Notes: generated by a model from the letters alone, not told the origin. Counted from the first letter of the stretch, positions 26,672 through 35,686 are shown. The stretch: 64,000 bases of DNA from Azospirillum lipoferum (GCF_024170005.1 NZ_JALJXJ010000004.1:62001-126000), one strand, 5' to 3'. Numbers and translations are program-made.

Positions 26672-27610
26672 TTACGGATAAGCCCGCCGGCACACCGCCG
26701 CGATGGTCTCGCGCAGCCAGCGGTGGGCCGGGTCGGCCTGGAGGCGCGGGTGCCAGATGGCGGAGATGGCGAACTCCGCCGTCCGCACCGGCAGATCGAA
26801 GCTTTCCAATCCCGAGCTGACCAGTCCCTGGCCGACGGCAGGACCGGCCGTCAGCCCGTTGCCCAGGCAGGAGCGCGGCACCGCCGCGATCAGGTCCGAC
26901 CCGGCAACGACCCGCATCGCGTCGGGGTATCGTGGAACGACCAGGGACACGTTGCGGCTCAGGCCCAACTCCGCCAGCGCATCGTCAACCGGTCCATGGA
27001 ACTCGCCCCGGCGCGATGCGGCGACATGGCCGCAGGCGGCATAGCGCTCCGGCGTCACCGCGCCGTCCGCGAGGATGGGATGCCCGCTGCGGGCGACGCC
27101 GACCAGCCTGTCGCGGAACAGAAGCTGCGTCAGCAATTCGGGCGCCGAGCTGCCGAGCACGCCGATCTCCAGATCGATCCGCCCGTCCCGCAGTGGCTCC
27201 GCCTCCTTGTCCGGCTTCGGTACGAAACGGAGGCGGACATGCGGAGCGGCTTCCGCCACTTCAGCCATCACGGATGCTGCCAGCAGCTCCACAAAACTCT
27301 GGCCGGCGCGGATGGTGAAAGTGCGATGGACCGACGCGAGATCCAGCTGGCCGGCGGCGGGCCGAAGGACCGCCTGCACATCACGGCAAAGCGCATGGAC
27401 CTGCCCGGAAATCTCCTCGGCGTACGGTGTTGGAACGAGGCCGCGGCCGGCCTGGACCAGCAGCGGATCGCCCGTCACCCGGCGGAGCCGCGCCAGCGTC
27501 CGGCTCATCGCCGAAGGGCTCAGGCCGAGACGGCGGGCGGCCCCCGTCACGCTGCGTTCGGTGAGCAGCGCATCCAGCGGCAGAAGAAGGTTAAAGTCGA
27601 CGGCCTGCAT
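26672..27610 (-). CDS. LysR-family transcriptional regulator (NodD/SyrM-like)
   Basis: 312 residues. It begins FNLLLPLDALLTERSVTGAA, then RRLGLSPSAMSRTLARLR, a LysR helix-turn-helix of the NodD/LinR-like branch. The effector domain includes FTIRAGQSFVELLAASVM. The start ATG 27610 follows an operator-like palindrome at 27652. It is divergent from the SDR gene and is the likely regulator of it. Confidence 0.87.
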   Translation of the reverse strand: MQAVDFNLLLPLDALLTERSVTGAARRLGLSPSAMSRTLARLRRVTGDPLLVQAGRGLVPTPYAEEISGQVHALCRDVQAVLRPAAGQLDLASVHRTFTIRAGQSFVELLAASVMAEVAEAAPHVRLRFVPKPDKEAEPLRDGRIDLEIGVLGSSAPELLTQLLFRDRLVGVARSGHPILADGAVTPERYAACGHVAASRRGEFHGPVDDALAELGLSRNVSLVVPRYPDAMRVVAGSDLIAAVPRSCLGNGLTAGPAVGQGLVSSGLESFDLPVRTAEFAISAIWHPRLQADPAHRWLRETIAAVCRRAYP

Positions 27611-27651
27611 CGGCACAGGATAGCCGGACAGCCGGCCGATACACAGCGCCT

Positions 27652-27672
27652 GATGCAATCGATCTTTGCATC
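27652..27672. promoter_or_regulatory. LysR-type operator between lysR and the SDR gene
   Basis: GATGCAA-N7-TTGCATC is a perfect inverted repeat (T-N11-A type) 42 bases upstream of the lysR start. A related half-site pair, TGCAT-N12-ATGCA (27685-27706), lies closer to the SDR gene. A TTG inside the first palindrome (27666) opens the longest SDR frame and is therefore unlikely to be the start. Confidence 0.6.
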
Positions 27673-27701
27673 CTGTGCGTCTGGTGCATAAAACGGCCGG
27701 G

Positions 27702-28457
27702 ATGCATATCGGCATGGACATCAACAGCGAAAGCCGCGATCCCATGCAACCGTTCCCCACGGAGTCCCGCCGCAGCATTCTTATCGCCGGCGCGTCGCGC
27801 GGCCTTGGCCATGCCATGGCGGCGGAGTTCCTGAAGAAGGGCTGGAACGTCCTCGGCACGGTGCGCGGAACCGCCCGCACCGAACTGCACGATCTGGCGG
27901 ACGACCATCCCGGCCGGGTCGAGATCGAAAGCCTGGACATCTGCGTGCCAGACCAGCTGGCCGCCCTGCGCGAAAAGCTGTCGGGCAGGACGTTCGACAT
28001 GCTGTTCGTCAATGCCGGCACCGCCAACCGCGACCCGTCCCAGACCGTCGGCGAGGTCTCGACCGACGAGTTCATCCACATCATGCTCACCAACGCCCTC
28101 GGCCCGATGCGCGTCATCGAAAGTCTGGAGGGCACAGTCTCCGCCACGGGGTTGATCGGGGTGATGTCCTCCGGGCAGGGAAGCATCGCCAACAACCTCT
28201 CCGGCCAGCGCGAGCTTTATCGCGGCAGCAAGGCGGCGCTGAACATGTTCATGCGCAGCTTCGCGGCACGTCAGGCCAGTACAGGCCGCCCGTTGGCTGT
28301 AATGGCGCCGGGCTGGATTCGGACGGCGCTCGGCGGCGAGCACGCACCGCTTTCAATCGAGGACAGCATTCCGAAGCTGGTCGATGTCCTCCTCGCCAAG
28401 CAGGGCAGGCCCGGCCTGGAATATCTCGACTATCAGGGGCGGACCGTTCCCTGGTGA
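27702..28457 (+). CDS. Short-chain dehydrogenase/reductase (SDR)
   Basis: About 251 residues from ATG 27702. The Rossmann motif ILIAGASRGLGHAMA contains GASRGLG at about 30-36. The catalytic residues appear as VMSSGQGS (Ser) and YRGSK (Tyr and Lys). The product is a classical-type NAD(P)-dependent oxidoreductase of unknown substrate. The exact start is uncertain: ATGs at 27714 and 27744 are also possible, and the last begins just before the conserved fold. It is divergent from a LysR gene and convergent with the ABC ATPase at 28471. Confidence 0.82.
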   Translation: MHIGMDINSESRDPMQPFPTESRRSILIAGASRGLGHAMAAEFLKKGWNVLGTVRGTARTELHDLADDHPGRVEIESLDICVPDQLAALREKLSGRTFDMLFVNAGTANRDPSQTVGEVSTDEFIHIMLTNALGPMRVIESLEGTVSATGLIGVMSSGQGSIANNLSGQRELYRGSKAALNMFMRSFAARQASTGRPLAVMAPGWIRTALGGEHAPLSIEDSIPKLVDVLLAKQGRPGLEYLDYQGRTVPW

Positions 28458-28470
28458 GGAGCGACGCCCC

Positions 28471-30003
28471 TCACCCGCAGCCCGCCATCATCAGCCCCAG
28501 CGTCTTCTCGTCCGCCCGGTCCGGCATCACCTCGCCGACGATGTGGCCGTCGAACATCACGACGATGCGGTCGGACAGCGCGCGGATCTCGTCCAGTTCG
28601 ACCGAGACCAGCAGGATCGCCTTGCCCTGGTCACGCAGGGCCACCAGCCGGCGGTGGATGAACTCGATGGCGCCGATGTCGACGCCGCGGGTGGGCTGGC
28701 CGACCAGCAGCAGGTCGGGGTTCCGCTCGATCTCGCGGGCCAGCACGATCTTCTGCTGGTTGCCGCCGGAGAAGTTGGCCGCCGCCAGCGCCCCGTCGCG
28801 CGGGCGGGTGTCGTACTCCTCCATCCGGCGGGCGCAACTGGCCGCCACCGCGTCGCGGTCCAGCAGCACCCTACCGTTCCAGGCCGGATCGTCCTGGAAG
28901 CCCAGGATCGAGCATTCCTCCGCCGAGAAGCTGGTGACGAGGCCGACCTTCTGCCGGTCCTCCGGCACATGGCCCACGCCCAGGCCGCGCAGCGCGCGGG
29001 CGTTGAAGCGGTCCGACCGTCCGGCCAGTTCCTCCCCGCGCAGGCGGACGGAACCGCCGGCGATGGGACGCATGCCGGCCAGCGCCTCCAGCAGTTCGGA
29101 CTGGCCGTTGCCGGACACGCCGGCGATGCCGACGATCTCGCCGGCCCGCACCGACAGCCCGACCCCCTTCACCCGCTCCACGCCGGAAGGATCGCGCACC
29201 CGCAACCCCTCAACCCGCAACACCTCGGCGCCCGGCTTGGCTGGCGTCTTGTCGACGCGCAGCAGCACCTTGCGGCCGACCATCAGCTCGGCCAGTTGTT
29301 CCCGGCTGGTGTCGCGGGTGGCGACGTTGGCGACCACCTGCCCGCGCCGCATTACCGTGACATTGTCGGTCAGTTCCATAATCTCGCGGAGCTTGTGGGT
29401 GATGATGATCACCGTCTTGCCCTGCTGGCGCAGGGCCCGCAGGATGCGGAACAGATGGTCGGCCTCCTGCGGGGTCAGCACGCCGGTCGGCTCGTCGAGG
29501 ATCAGGATGTCGGCGCCGCGGTAGAGCGCCTTCAGGATCTCCACCCGCTGCTGGGCGCCGACCGGCAGATCGCCGACCGGGCTGTCGAGATCGACCTCCA
29601 GCCCGTAATCGCGGGCCAGCCGGGTCAGTTCGGCCCGCGCGCGGGCAAGTCCGCCCGCCAGGGTGACCCCGCCTTCCGCCCCCAGCAGCACATTTTCCAG
29701 CACGCTGAAGGGGTCCACCAGCATGAAGTGCTGATGGACCATGCCGATGCCGGCGGCTAGCGCGTCGCGTGGGGTCCGGATGGCGGCAGGATTGCCGTTC
29801 ACCCGGATTTCCCCGCTGTCGGCGCGCAGATAGCCGTAGACGATGCTCATGATCGTCGACTTGCCGGCGCCGTTCTCGCCGATCACCCCGTGGATGGTGC
29901 CGGCCGGGACCGACAGCGACACGTCGCGGTTGGCATGGTTGGTGCCGAACCACTTGTTGATCGCCACCGTTTCCAGGGCGATCGGCGCGCTTTCCTGCGT
30001 CAT
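28471..30003 (-). CDS. ABC transporter ATP-binding protein, nucleoside/simple-sugar type
   Basis: 510 residues with two ATPase domains in one chain, as in NupA/YufO and sugar importers. NBD1 has GENGAGKST, then LPVGAQQRVEILKAL and LILDEPTGVL. NBD2 has GVSGNGQSELLEAL, an FSGGNQQKIVLARE signature and QPTRGVD. Such ATPases serve BMP-type binding proteins that import nucleosides or purine bases. The BMP gene is 11 bases upstream. The two permease genes that usually complete the system are not here: an SDR gene on the opposite strand ends 13 bases downstream. Confidence 0.9.
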   Translation of the reverse strand: MTQESAPIALETVAINKWFGTNHANRDVSLSVPAGTIHGVIGENGAGKSTIMSIVYGYLRADSGEIRVNGNPAAIRTPRDALAAGIGMVHQHFMLVDPFSVLENVLLGAEGGVTLAGGLARARAELTRLARDYGLEVDLDSPVGDLPVGAQQRVEILKALYRGADILILDEPTGVLTPQEADHLFRILRALRQQGKTVIIITHKLREIMELTDNVTVMRRGQVVANVATRDTSREQLAELMVGRKVLLRVDKTPAKPGAEVLRVEGLRVRDPSGVERVKGVGLSVRAGEIVGIAGVSGNGQSELLEALAGMRPIAGGSVRLRGEELAGRSDRFNARALRGLGVGHVPEDRQKVGLVTSFSAEECSILGFQDDPAWNGRVLLDRDAVAASCARRMEEYDTRPRDGALAAANFSGGNQQKIVLAREIERNPDLLLVGQPTRGVDIGAIEFIHRRLVALRDQGKAILLVSVELDEIRALSDRIVVMFDGHIVGEVMPDRADEKTLGLMMAGCG

Positions 30004-30014
30004 GAAGCGCCCGC

Positions 30015-31001
30015 TTACGGCTGGTACGGCTTGACCGCCAGCGAGCCCGCGATGATCTGCTTCTTCGCCTCTTCCAGCTTCGCTTCCATCTCAGGCGTGA
30101 TCAGCTTGCGGTTGTTGTCGTCGAGCGCATAGCCGACGCCATCCTCCTTCAGCCCGACGACACGGTGGCCGGCCTTCCAGCTGCCGTCCTTCGCCGACTT
30201 CATGCAATCATAGACGACGACGTCCACCCGCTTGACCATCGAGGTCAGCACTTTGCCGGGATGGACATGGTTCTGGTTGCTGTCGACGCCGATCGACAGC
30301 TTGCCGGCATCGGCCGCCGCCTGCAGCACGCCGAGACCGGTGGCGCCCGCCGCGGCGAAGACCACGTCCGCCCCGCGCGAGAACTGGCTCTTGGCCAGCT
30401 CCGCCCCACGGCCGGGATCGTTCCAGGCGGCCGGGGTGGTGCCGGTCATGTTGACGAACACCTCGTCACCGGCGGCGACATGCTTCACGCCCTGCTCGTA
30501 GCCGGTCAGGAAGTTGCGGATCAGCGGGATGTCCATGCCGCCGACGAAGCCGACCTTGCCGGTCTTCGACGCCAGCGCCGCCGCCATGCCGACCAGGAAG
30601 GATCCTTCCTCCTCCTTGAAGGTCACCGACTGGACGTTGGGGGCGTCCAGCTTGTCGTCGATCAGGCAGAACTTGGTCTTGGGCGATTCCTTCGCCACCT
30701 TGTCCACCGCCGCGGTCTGCGAGAAGCCGACGGCGACGATGACCGAGGCGCCGCGGCGCACCAGCGTGCGCATCGCCTGCTCGCGCTGGCCCTCGTTGGT
30801 GATCTCGAACTCGCGGTAGGCGGTGCCGGTTTCCTTCTTGAACCGCTCGGCGCCGTTATAGGCCGCCTCGTTGAAGGACTTGTCGAACTTGCCGCCCTGG
30901 TCGAACACCACGGCCGGCGCGAAATCGTCGGCCAGCGCCGGGGCACCGGCCGCCCCGGCTGCGGTCATCGCCAGCATGGCTGCAAGAATACGCGTCTTCA
31001 T
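30015..31001 (-). CDS. BMP-family ABC substrate-binding protein (nucleoside/purine type)
   Basis: 328 residues. A clear signal peptide (MKTRILAAMLAMTAAGAAGA, then PALADD) is followed by VVFDQGGKFDKSFNEAAYNG, the hallmark of the basic membrane protein/PnrA family. GFVGGMDIPLIRNF and GVDSNQNHV are further family motifs. The periplasmic protein should bind nucleosides or related purine compounds. GGGAG lies upstream of ATG 31001. Purine import would complement puuD-guaD at the left of the window (inference). Confidence 0.9.
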   Translation of the reverse strand: MKTRILAAMLAMTAAGAAGAPALADDFAPAVVFDQGGKFDKSFNEAAYNGAERFKKETGTAYREFEITNEGQREQAMRTLVRRGASVIVAVGFSQTAAVDKVAKESPKTKFCLIDDKLDAPNVQSVTFKEEEGSFLVGMAAALASKTGKVGFVGGMDIPLIRNFLTGYEQGVKHVAAGDEVFVNMTGTTPAAWNDPGRGAELAKSQFSRGADVVFAAAGATGLGVLQAAADAGKLSIGVDSNQNHVHPGKVLTSMVKRVDVVVYDCMKSAKDGSWKAGHRVVGLKEDGVGYALDDNNRKLITPEMEAKLEEAKKQIIAGSLAVKPYQP

Positions 31002-31122
31002 GTCCCACCCACTCCCGACTGCGGAAACTTGACCGAAAGGATAACCGCGCCATGATTTCACACAACAGGGAAAGCGGACGAAACAGTGGAGCGAATCGGG
31101 TCGCCCCCGGTTGATACCCTGG

Positions 31123-31151
31123 TTGACGGCGGGGACGGGGGCGTTTATCAC
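31123..31151 (+). promoter_or_regulatory. Candidate promoter of the lysE-like gene
   Basis: TTGACG (31123-31128) and TATCAC (31146-31151) are separated by 17 bases, about 80 bases before the GTG of the gene at 31234. GC-rich inverted repeats (GGGGG and CCCCC arms) overlap the spacer. Confidence 0.35.
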
Positions 31152-31233
31152 CCCCGCCGATAGTCGTTGCGACGAACTGGCGACGACCACCGCCACAAAA
31201 ATCCGGTCATAGAAAACTTGGGGGCGACGCTCG

Positions 31234-31887
31234 GTGGACCAAGTCTGGGTGCTCTTGCAGGGAATCGTTCTCGGATTCGCCATCGCCGCACCCGTCGGGC
31301 CGATCGGTCTGCTGTGCATCCGCCGCACCTTGCAGCATGGGCCCCTGATGGGCTTCTTTACCGGATTCGGCGCCGCGGTGGCCGACACCGTCTATGGCGC
31401 CATCGCCGCCTTCGGCGTGTCGGCGGCGCTCAGCTTCCTGCGCGGCCACGAAATCGCCTTCCAGCTGGTCGGCGGCATCTTCCTGCTGGTGGTGGCGGTC
31501 CGCACCTTCCGCCAGCATCCCGACGCGGAGGAGCGCGAGGCGGCCTCCGCCCCCGACACCAAATCCTGGCTCGCCGGCTTCATGACCGGCCTGTCGCTGA
31601 CGCTGACCAATCCGGCGACCATCATGGCCTTCATCGCCATCTTCGCCGGTTTCGGGCTGGGCGGCACGCTGGACCGGCTGGAAGCCTCGACCCTGGTGCT
31701 GGGTGTCTTCATCGGCTCGTCGCTGTGGTGGATGACGCTGTCGATGGGGGTGGCCGCCGTGCGCCACCGCATCTCCGACCGCGGCCTGACCATGCTGAAC
31801 CACTGCACCGGCGTGGCGCTTGGCCTGTTCGGCCTGTGGGCACTGGGCATGGCCGCCACCGGCATCGTCGGGATGGCGACGGCCTGA
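31234..31887 (+). CDS. LysE-family exporter
   Basis: 217 residues, GTG start. Six hydrophobic helices are visible. The family signature near the N terminus is GFAIAAPVGPIGLLCIRRTL, and SLTLTNPATIMAFIAIFAGF marks the second half. LysE/RhtB proteins export amino acids or similar small molecules; the substrate is not predictable. It is divergent from the BMP gene and convergent with the DedA gene. Confidence 0.87.
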   Translation: MDQVWVLLQGIVLGFAIAAPVGPIGLLCIRRTLQHGPLMGFFTGFGAAVADTVYGAIAAFGVSAALSFLRGHEIAFQLVGGIFLLVVAVRTFRQHPDAEEREAASAPDTKSWLAGFMTGLSLTLTNPATIMAFIAIFAGFGLGGTLDRLEASTLVLGVFIGSSLWWMTLSMGVAAVRHRISDRGLTMLNHCTGVALGLFGLWALGMAATGIVGMATA

Positions 31888-31905
31888 AATCTCTCAGCCG
31901 TTCCC

Positions 31906-32565
31906 TCAGCCCGCAGATGGCGTGACGCTCGGCACCTCCCGGGTCGCACCGCCCTTGCGCAGCAGATGCAGGTGTCTGGTCAGCCGCCACAGATACAGGC
32001 CCACCAGCACCACCAGCAGCCCGATGGTGAAATAGCCGACCAGCCGGTGGGCGAAGGGCCAGGTCGACAGCATGTAGCCGGTCCAGGCCAGCAGCAGCGT
32101 CCACAGCACCGACCCGATGCCCGACGCCAGCGAGTAGTTCAGGATCGACATTTTGCAGGCGCCGGCCGGGATGGAAATCAGCGTCCGCACCCCCGGCACC
32201 GGCTGCGAGAACAGAACGGCCAGCCCGCCGCGCTTGGCGAACCAGTCGGTGCTCTGCCGCACCTTCTTCGGGTTGATGGTCAGCCAGGGGCCGTATTTCT
32301 TCAGGAAGGCCTCCAGCCGGTCGCGCCCCATCAGCCGACTGGGCAGGAACCACACCAGCTGGCCGGCCAGCGAGCCGAGCCCGCCGGCGATGGCGACTCC
32401 GAACAGGGTGAACTCCCCCGTCGCAGCGCCGATCCCGGCCAGCGGGATCACGGATTCGGCCGGTAATGGCGGGAAGACCCGTGCCAGCGCCACGAGAAAG
32501 AAAATCCCGACATAGTGGAGGTTGTGCATCACCTGCACCAGCCAGTCCGTCAAGCCACCTGCCAA
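31906..32565 (-). CDS. DedA-family membrane protein
   Basis: About 219 residues from a TTG at 32565, chosen because GGGGAG lies at a good distance upstream; an ATG at 32529 is the alternative. Hydrophobic segments flank the conserved region FPPLPAESVIPLAG, and GGLAVLFSQPVPGVRTLISI is the second DedA motif (arginine in GVRT). DedA proteins are membrane lipid scramblase/transport proteins that support envelope homeostasis. It is convergent with lysE, with 18 bases between them. Confidence 0.85.
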   Translation of the reverse strand: MAGGLTDWLVQVMHNLHYVGIFFLVALARVFPPLPAESVIPLAGIGAATGEFTLFGVAIAGGLGSLAGQLVWFLPSRLMGRDRLEAFLKKYGPWLTINPKKVRQSTDWFAKRGGLAVLFSQPVPGVRTLISIPAGACKMSILNYSLASGIGSVLWTLLLAWTGYMLSTWPFAHRLVGYFTIGLLVVLVGLYLWRLTRHLHLLRKGGATREVPSVTPSAG

Positions 32566-32631
32566 GCTTCGTCTCCCCTGCCGGAATCCAGCCGTATCCC
32601 GAAAACGGCCGACCGGCGCAAAGGGTTCCCG

Positions 32632-32703
32632 AATGCAACGGCGCAGGTGGCACGCCTGCGCAATGAGGTGAACGGCTTCCTGTCGCGGGTCCGGGCGGCC
32701 TGA
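32632..32703 (+). pseudogene. Probable remnant of a methyl-accepting chemotaxis protein C terminus
   Basis: The last codons of a frame ending at 32703 read QVARLRNEVNGFLSRVRAA, which matches the usual extreme C terminus of alphaproteobacterial chemoreceptors (coiled coil ending FL-x-RVRAA). Upstream, the frame runs into non-homologous sequence that overlaps the DedA start region. No methylation helices or hairpin tip are present. It therefore looks like a leftover tail, not a gene. Confidence 0.5.
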
Positions 32704-33002
32704 CGGCGCGCCGGAGATCGGCAGTTGCCGGAATCGGGACGGCCAGAACCCGGAAGGGAGGAGACCGCGGGGCGTTGGATTGAACGTGCCCGCACATCCC
32801 CGAATTCTCCGCCTTTCCGGGGGGCCGGTCATCCTTGGCACCGAACGGTCGGCCGGCCGAACAGGACAGCCCGGATCGGGTATCCTGTCTGGAACGATTC
32901 AAAGGATCGCTTTAAACGACTGTCCCGTCCAATCGATTTTTCAGAAGATCTCAATAGGAAAAACCGATCGAAACGGATCGGGTAACCGGCTTGCCCAGCG
33001 TC
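32704..33002. other. Intergenic region without a supported gene
   Basis: About 300 bases, less GC-rich in the right half (about 32890-32990). Several short GATCG/CGATC-type repeats are visible (GATCGAAACGGATCGGG near 32966). No ribosome-site-supported frame is seen. It follows the chemoreceptor remnant and may be decayed DNA from that gene's region. Confidence 0.45.
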
Positions 33003-33815
33003 TCACCCGTTGAACAAGGTCGCGTCGATCCGCCGGACCATCGCCACCAGTCGCGGCGCATACTCCTCCTCCAGCTTCTTCAGATCGACCATGAAGGCCG
33101 GTCCGCCGCAGTTGAAGGCGAGCACCTGGGAGCCGTCGCGCGGCACGAAGGGGACGCCGACGGCATGCACCTCCGACTTCCAGGCGCCGATGGAGCGGCA
33201 ATAGCCGCGCGTCCGGTAATCCTCGATGGCCTGGAGGATGCCATCGCGGATCTCCGGCCAGCGCTCCCCCTCATGCTCCTCCAGCTTGGCCATCAGCGGC
33301 GCGCGCTCCGCCTCCGGCAAGGCCGCCAGATAGGCGCGGCCCATGCCGGTGGTCGACAGCTTGATGTGGGAGCCCACGTCGAGCGACAGGGTGATCGGCC
33401 CGGTGGCCTTGCAGCATTCCAGATAGATCATGCTCAGCCGGTCGCGCCCGCCCAGCGCCACCGCCAGCCCGGTCTGGTCGGCCAACTCCTGCATCAGCGG
33501 CCGCGCCACCTGCCGGATGCCCATGCCCGACAGGCTGGCATAGCCGAGCGCCAGCACCGAAGTGCCGAGCCGGTATTTGCCGGTATTCTGATCGTAGGCA
33601 AGATAGCCCAGCTTCGCCAGCGTGTAGGTCAGCCGCGACACCGTCGGCTTGGGCAGGCCGGTGCGCTGCGCCAGTTCCAGATTGCCGAGCATCGATTCGT
33701 TGCGGCGGAAGGCGCGCAGCAGCTCCAGCCCACGGGCAAGTGCGGTGACGAAGCGCGGGTCCTTCTCGTCATCCGTCAGATCGTCGGCGACCAGAGCCTC
33801 TTCCCGCCTGCGCAT
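33003..33815 (-). CDS. IclR-family transcriptional regulator
   Basis: About 270 residues. The N-terminal winged helix is ALARGLELLRAFRRNESMLG, then LAQRTGLPKPTVSRLTYTLA. The C-terminal ligand-binding domain has GRDRLSMIYLECCKATGPIT and VHAVGVPFVPRDG. ATG 33815 has GGGAGG upstream, whereas the longer frame starts with TTG. It lies downstream of the sigma-54 activator gene on the same strand. IclR proteins often control catabolism of aromatic or short organic acids; its target may be the Liv-type operon (inference). Confidence 0.9.
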   Translation of the reverse strand: MRRREEALVADDLTDDEKDPRFVTALARGLELLRAFRRNESMLGNLELAQRTGLPKPTVSRLTYTLAKLGYLAYDQNTGKYRLGTSVLALGYASLSGMGIRQVARPLMQELADQTGLAVALGGRDRLSMIYLECCKATGPITLSLDVGSHIKLSTTGMGRAYLAALPEAERAPLMAKLEEHEGERWPEIRDGILQAIEDYRTRGYCRSIGAWKSEVHAVGVPFVPRDGSQVLAFNCGGPAFMVDLKKLEEEYAPRLVAMVRRIDATLFNG

Positions 33816-33919
33816 GACCCGTCCCTCCCGCAAACCATAGCAGTACGATCCTGCCAGCGGCGGGACAGCGCGTCAACGGAACAAGGTTTCGCAATACGGA
33901 ATTTAAAGCCGGCAGCCTC

Positions 33920-35335
33920 TTATTGCGTCGCCCCCAGCCCCAGCGTCACCATGCGTTCGTACAGCGACGCGCGCGAAATGCCCAGCAGCTTCGCCGCCCG
34001 TGCCTTCACCCCGTTGGCCTCCTCAAGGGCCGCGGCGATGGCATGGCGTTCGGCGGCGTGCAGCACCTCCTGCAACGGCCGCGCGCCCACCGCCAGCGGC
34101 AGGGCCGACGCGCCGGCCGGATGCTGGGTGCCGGGCAGCACGCTGCGGATGTGGGGCGCCGTCAGGATCGGCGCGTCGGTCAGCGCCACCACCCGCTCCA
34201 ACGTGTTGTAAAGCTCGCGCACATTGCCGGGCCAGTCATAGTCGCGCAGCACCTGCACCGCCGATTCCAGCAGTTCGCGCGGCGGGGTGCCCTGCTGGAT
34301 CGCCAGCTGTTCCAGGATGCGGTCGGCGATGCTCTCGATGTCCTCCGGCCGGTCGCGCAGCGGCGGCAGGGTGATCGGCACCACGTTCAGCCGGTAATAG
34401 AGGTCGGCGCGGAACTGCTTCTCGCGCACCAGGGCGTGCAGGTCACGGCTGGTGGCGGCGATGATGCGGACGTCGACCCGAACCACCTTGTTGGAGCCGA
34501 GCGGCTCGATCTCCCGCTCCTGCAACACGCGCAGCAGCTTCGCCTGCACCGGCAGCGGCATGTCGCCGATCTCGTCCAGGAACAGGGTGCCGCCGTTGGC
34601 CAACTGGAACTTGCCCTCGCGGTGACGGCGGTCGGCGCCGGTATAGGCACCGGGGGCGACGCCGAAGAACTCCGCCTCCAGCAGGGTTTCCGGAATGGCG
34701 GCGACATTGACGCCGACGAAGGGCTTGGCCGCCCGCGGGCTGGCGGAATGGATGGCCTGGGCCAGCAGCTCCTTCCCCGTCCCGGTCTCGCCCAGCAGCA
34801 GCACGGTCGAGTCCATCTGGGCGGCGCGGCGGCCCAGCCGCTTGATCTCGCGGATCGATTCGCTGGCGCCGAGGAATTGCGAGAAGGAGTATTTGGCCCG
34901 GCGCTCATGCGCCAGCTCCTGCTGGGTGCGGGCCAGCTCCTCCTGCATCTTCTCGTATTTGCGGACCAGCGGGCGGAGATATTCGGCGCGGTCGAACAGC
35001 ACGAAGCCGATGGCGCCGATGATCGACCCGTCGGTGCCGAACAGCGGCATCCGCGTCACCACGAAGGAGCGGTCGTCGAACTCCATGATGTCCAGCGGCT
35101 GCGGCTGGCCGCTGTCGATCACCCGGCGCAGCTGGCTGTTGGGAATGACTTCCTCGACCGGCCGGCCGCGCGGATCGCCGGGCACACCCAGCAGAGCCTT
35201 GTACTTCTCGTCCATCCAGGCGATGCGGGCGTTGTGGTCGACGGCGACGGCGCCGACGCACATGGATTCCAGATGTTCGAACAGGGAGTGGACCGCCCGC
35301 TGGCGCAACGCTTCGAAATCGACGGTGTCGCCCAC
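33920..35335 (-). CDS. PAS-containing sigma-54-dependent activator (Fis-type)
   Basis: About 471 residues from GTG 35335 (GGGAGG upstream); an ATG at 35452 would add 39 residues. A PAS domain (about 20-115) leads into a coiled coil (120-148) and the AAA+ domain. The latter has Walker A GETGTGKE (182-189), the sigma-54 contact loop GAYTGA (229-234), GGTLFLDEIGDM, and the R-finger region. A Fis helix-turn-helix ends the protein (ARAAKLLGISRASLYERM). The GAYTGA loop means it should be able to remodel sigma-54 polymerase. It lies immediately downstream of the Liv-type operon, whose promoter region contains a -24/-12 element. Confidence 0.92.
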   Translation of the reverse strand: MGDTVDFEALRQRAVHSLFEHLESMCVGAVAVDHNARIAWMDEKYKALLGVPGDPRGRPVEEVIPNSQLRRVIDSGQPQPLDIMEFDDRSFVVTRMPLFGTDGSIIGAIGFVLFDRAEYLRPLVRKYEKMQEELARTQQELAHERRAKYSFSQFLGASESIREIKRLGRRAAQMDSTVLLLGETGTGKELLAQAIHSASPRAAKPFVGVNVAAIPETLLEAEFFGVAPGAYTGADRRHREGKFQLANGGTLFLDEIGDMPLPVQAKLLRVLQEREIEPLGSNKVVRVDVRIIAATSRDLHALVREKQFRADLYYRLNVVPITLPPLRDRPEDIESIADRILEQLAIQQGTPPRELLESAVQVLRDYDWPGNVRELYNTLERVVALTDAPILTAPHIRSVLPGTQHPAGASALPLAVGARPLQEVLHAAERHAIAAALEEANGVKARAAKLLGISRASLYERMVTLGLGATQ

Positions 35336-35650
35336 GTCACCCTCCCAAACAGGCCCGATTCTCGTTGCCCCGGCATCGATGCCCGCCAGCGGACCGGCGG
35401 CGGAGCCTGCTGCATTGCAGCGCAATTTGCCAACAATATCAGAGGTCAACATAGTAGCCCATCCGTCGGATTAAAGGGAAGGCGCACAGAATCGGGCGGG
35501 TGCGCGGAGTCGATCCGCACCCGTTCATCAGACCAGACCTTGGCGGCACGGCACACCGGGGGAGCTTTTAAAAAGGCAACCCCGACCTGTTCTCTACATC
35601 CTCCGCCATAGGCACTCTCCTTTTCCGGATTCGCAACCCATGCGGGTGAG
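35336..35650. other. Intergenic region between the activator gene and the Liv-type operon
   Basis: The left part (35336-35452) may be the extended N terminus of the activator, if the upstream ATG is used. The remainder contains AT-rich patches (GGAGCTTTTAAAAAGGC near 35563) that could hold the activator promoter, but no clear -35/-10 or -24/-12 element. No gene is seen. Confidence 0.5.
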
Positions 35651-35652
35651 CG

Positions 35653-35686
35653 AAAAAGGAAAAAGAGGGGGACCTTTCGGTCCCCC
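35653..35686 (-). terminator. Intrinsic terminator of the Liv-type operon
   Basis: On the minus strand the stem GGGGGACC-GAAA-GGTCCCCC (35667-35686) is followed by TCTTTTTCCTTTTTC. It has a stable GAAA tetraloop and a U-rich tail, 45 bases after livM. Confidence 0.9.

Noticed and set aside
35405..35440. Possible -24/-12 element (TGGCA and TGCA) upstream of the sigma-54 activator gene
   Set aside because: GG and GC are 11 bases apart, while sigma-54 requires 10, and the -24 box is incomplete.
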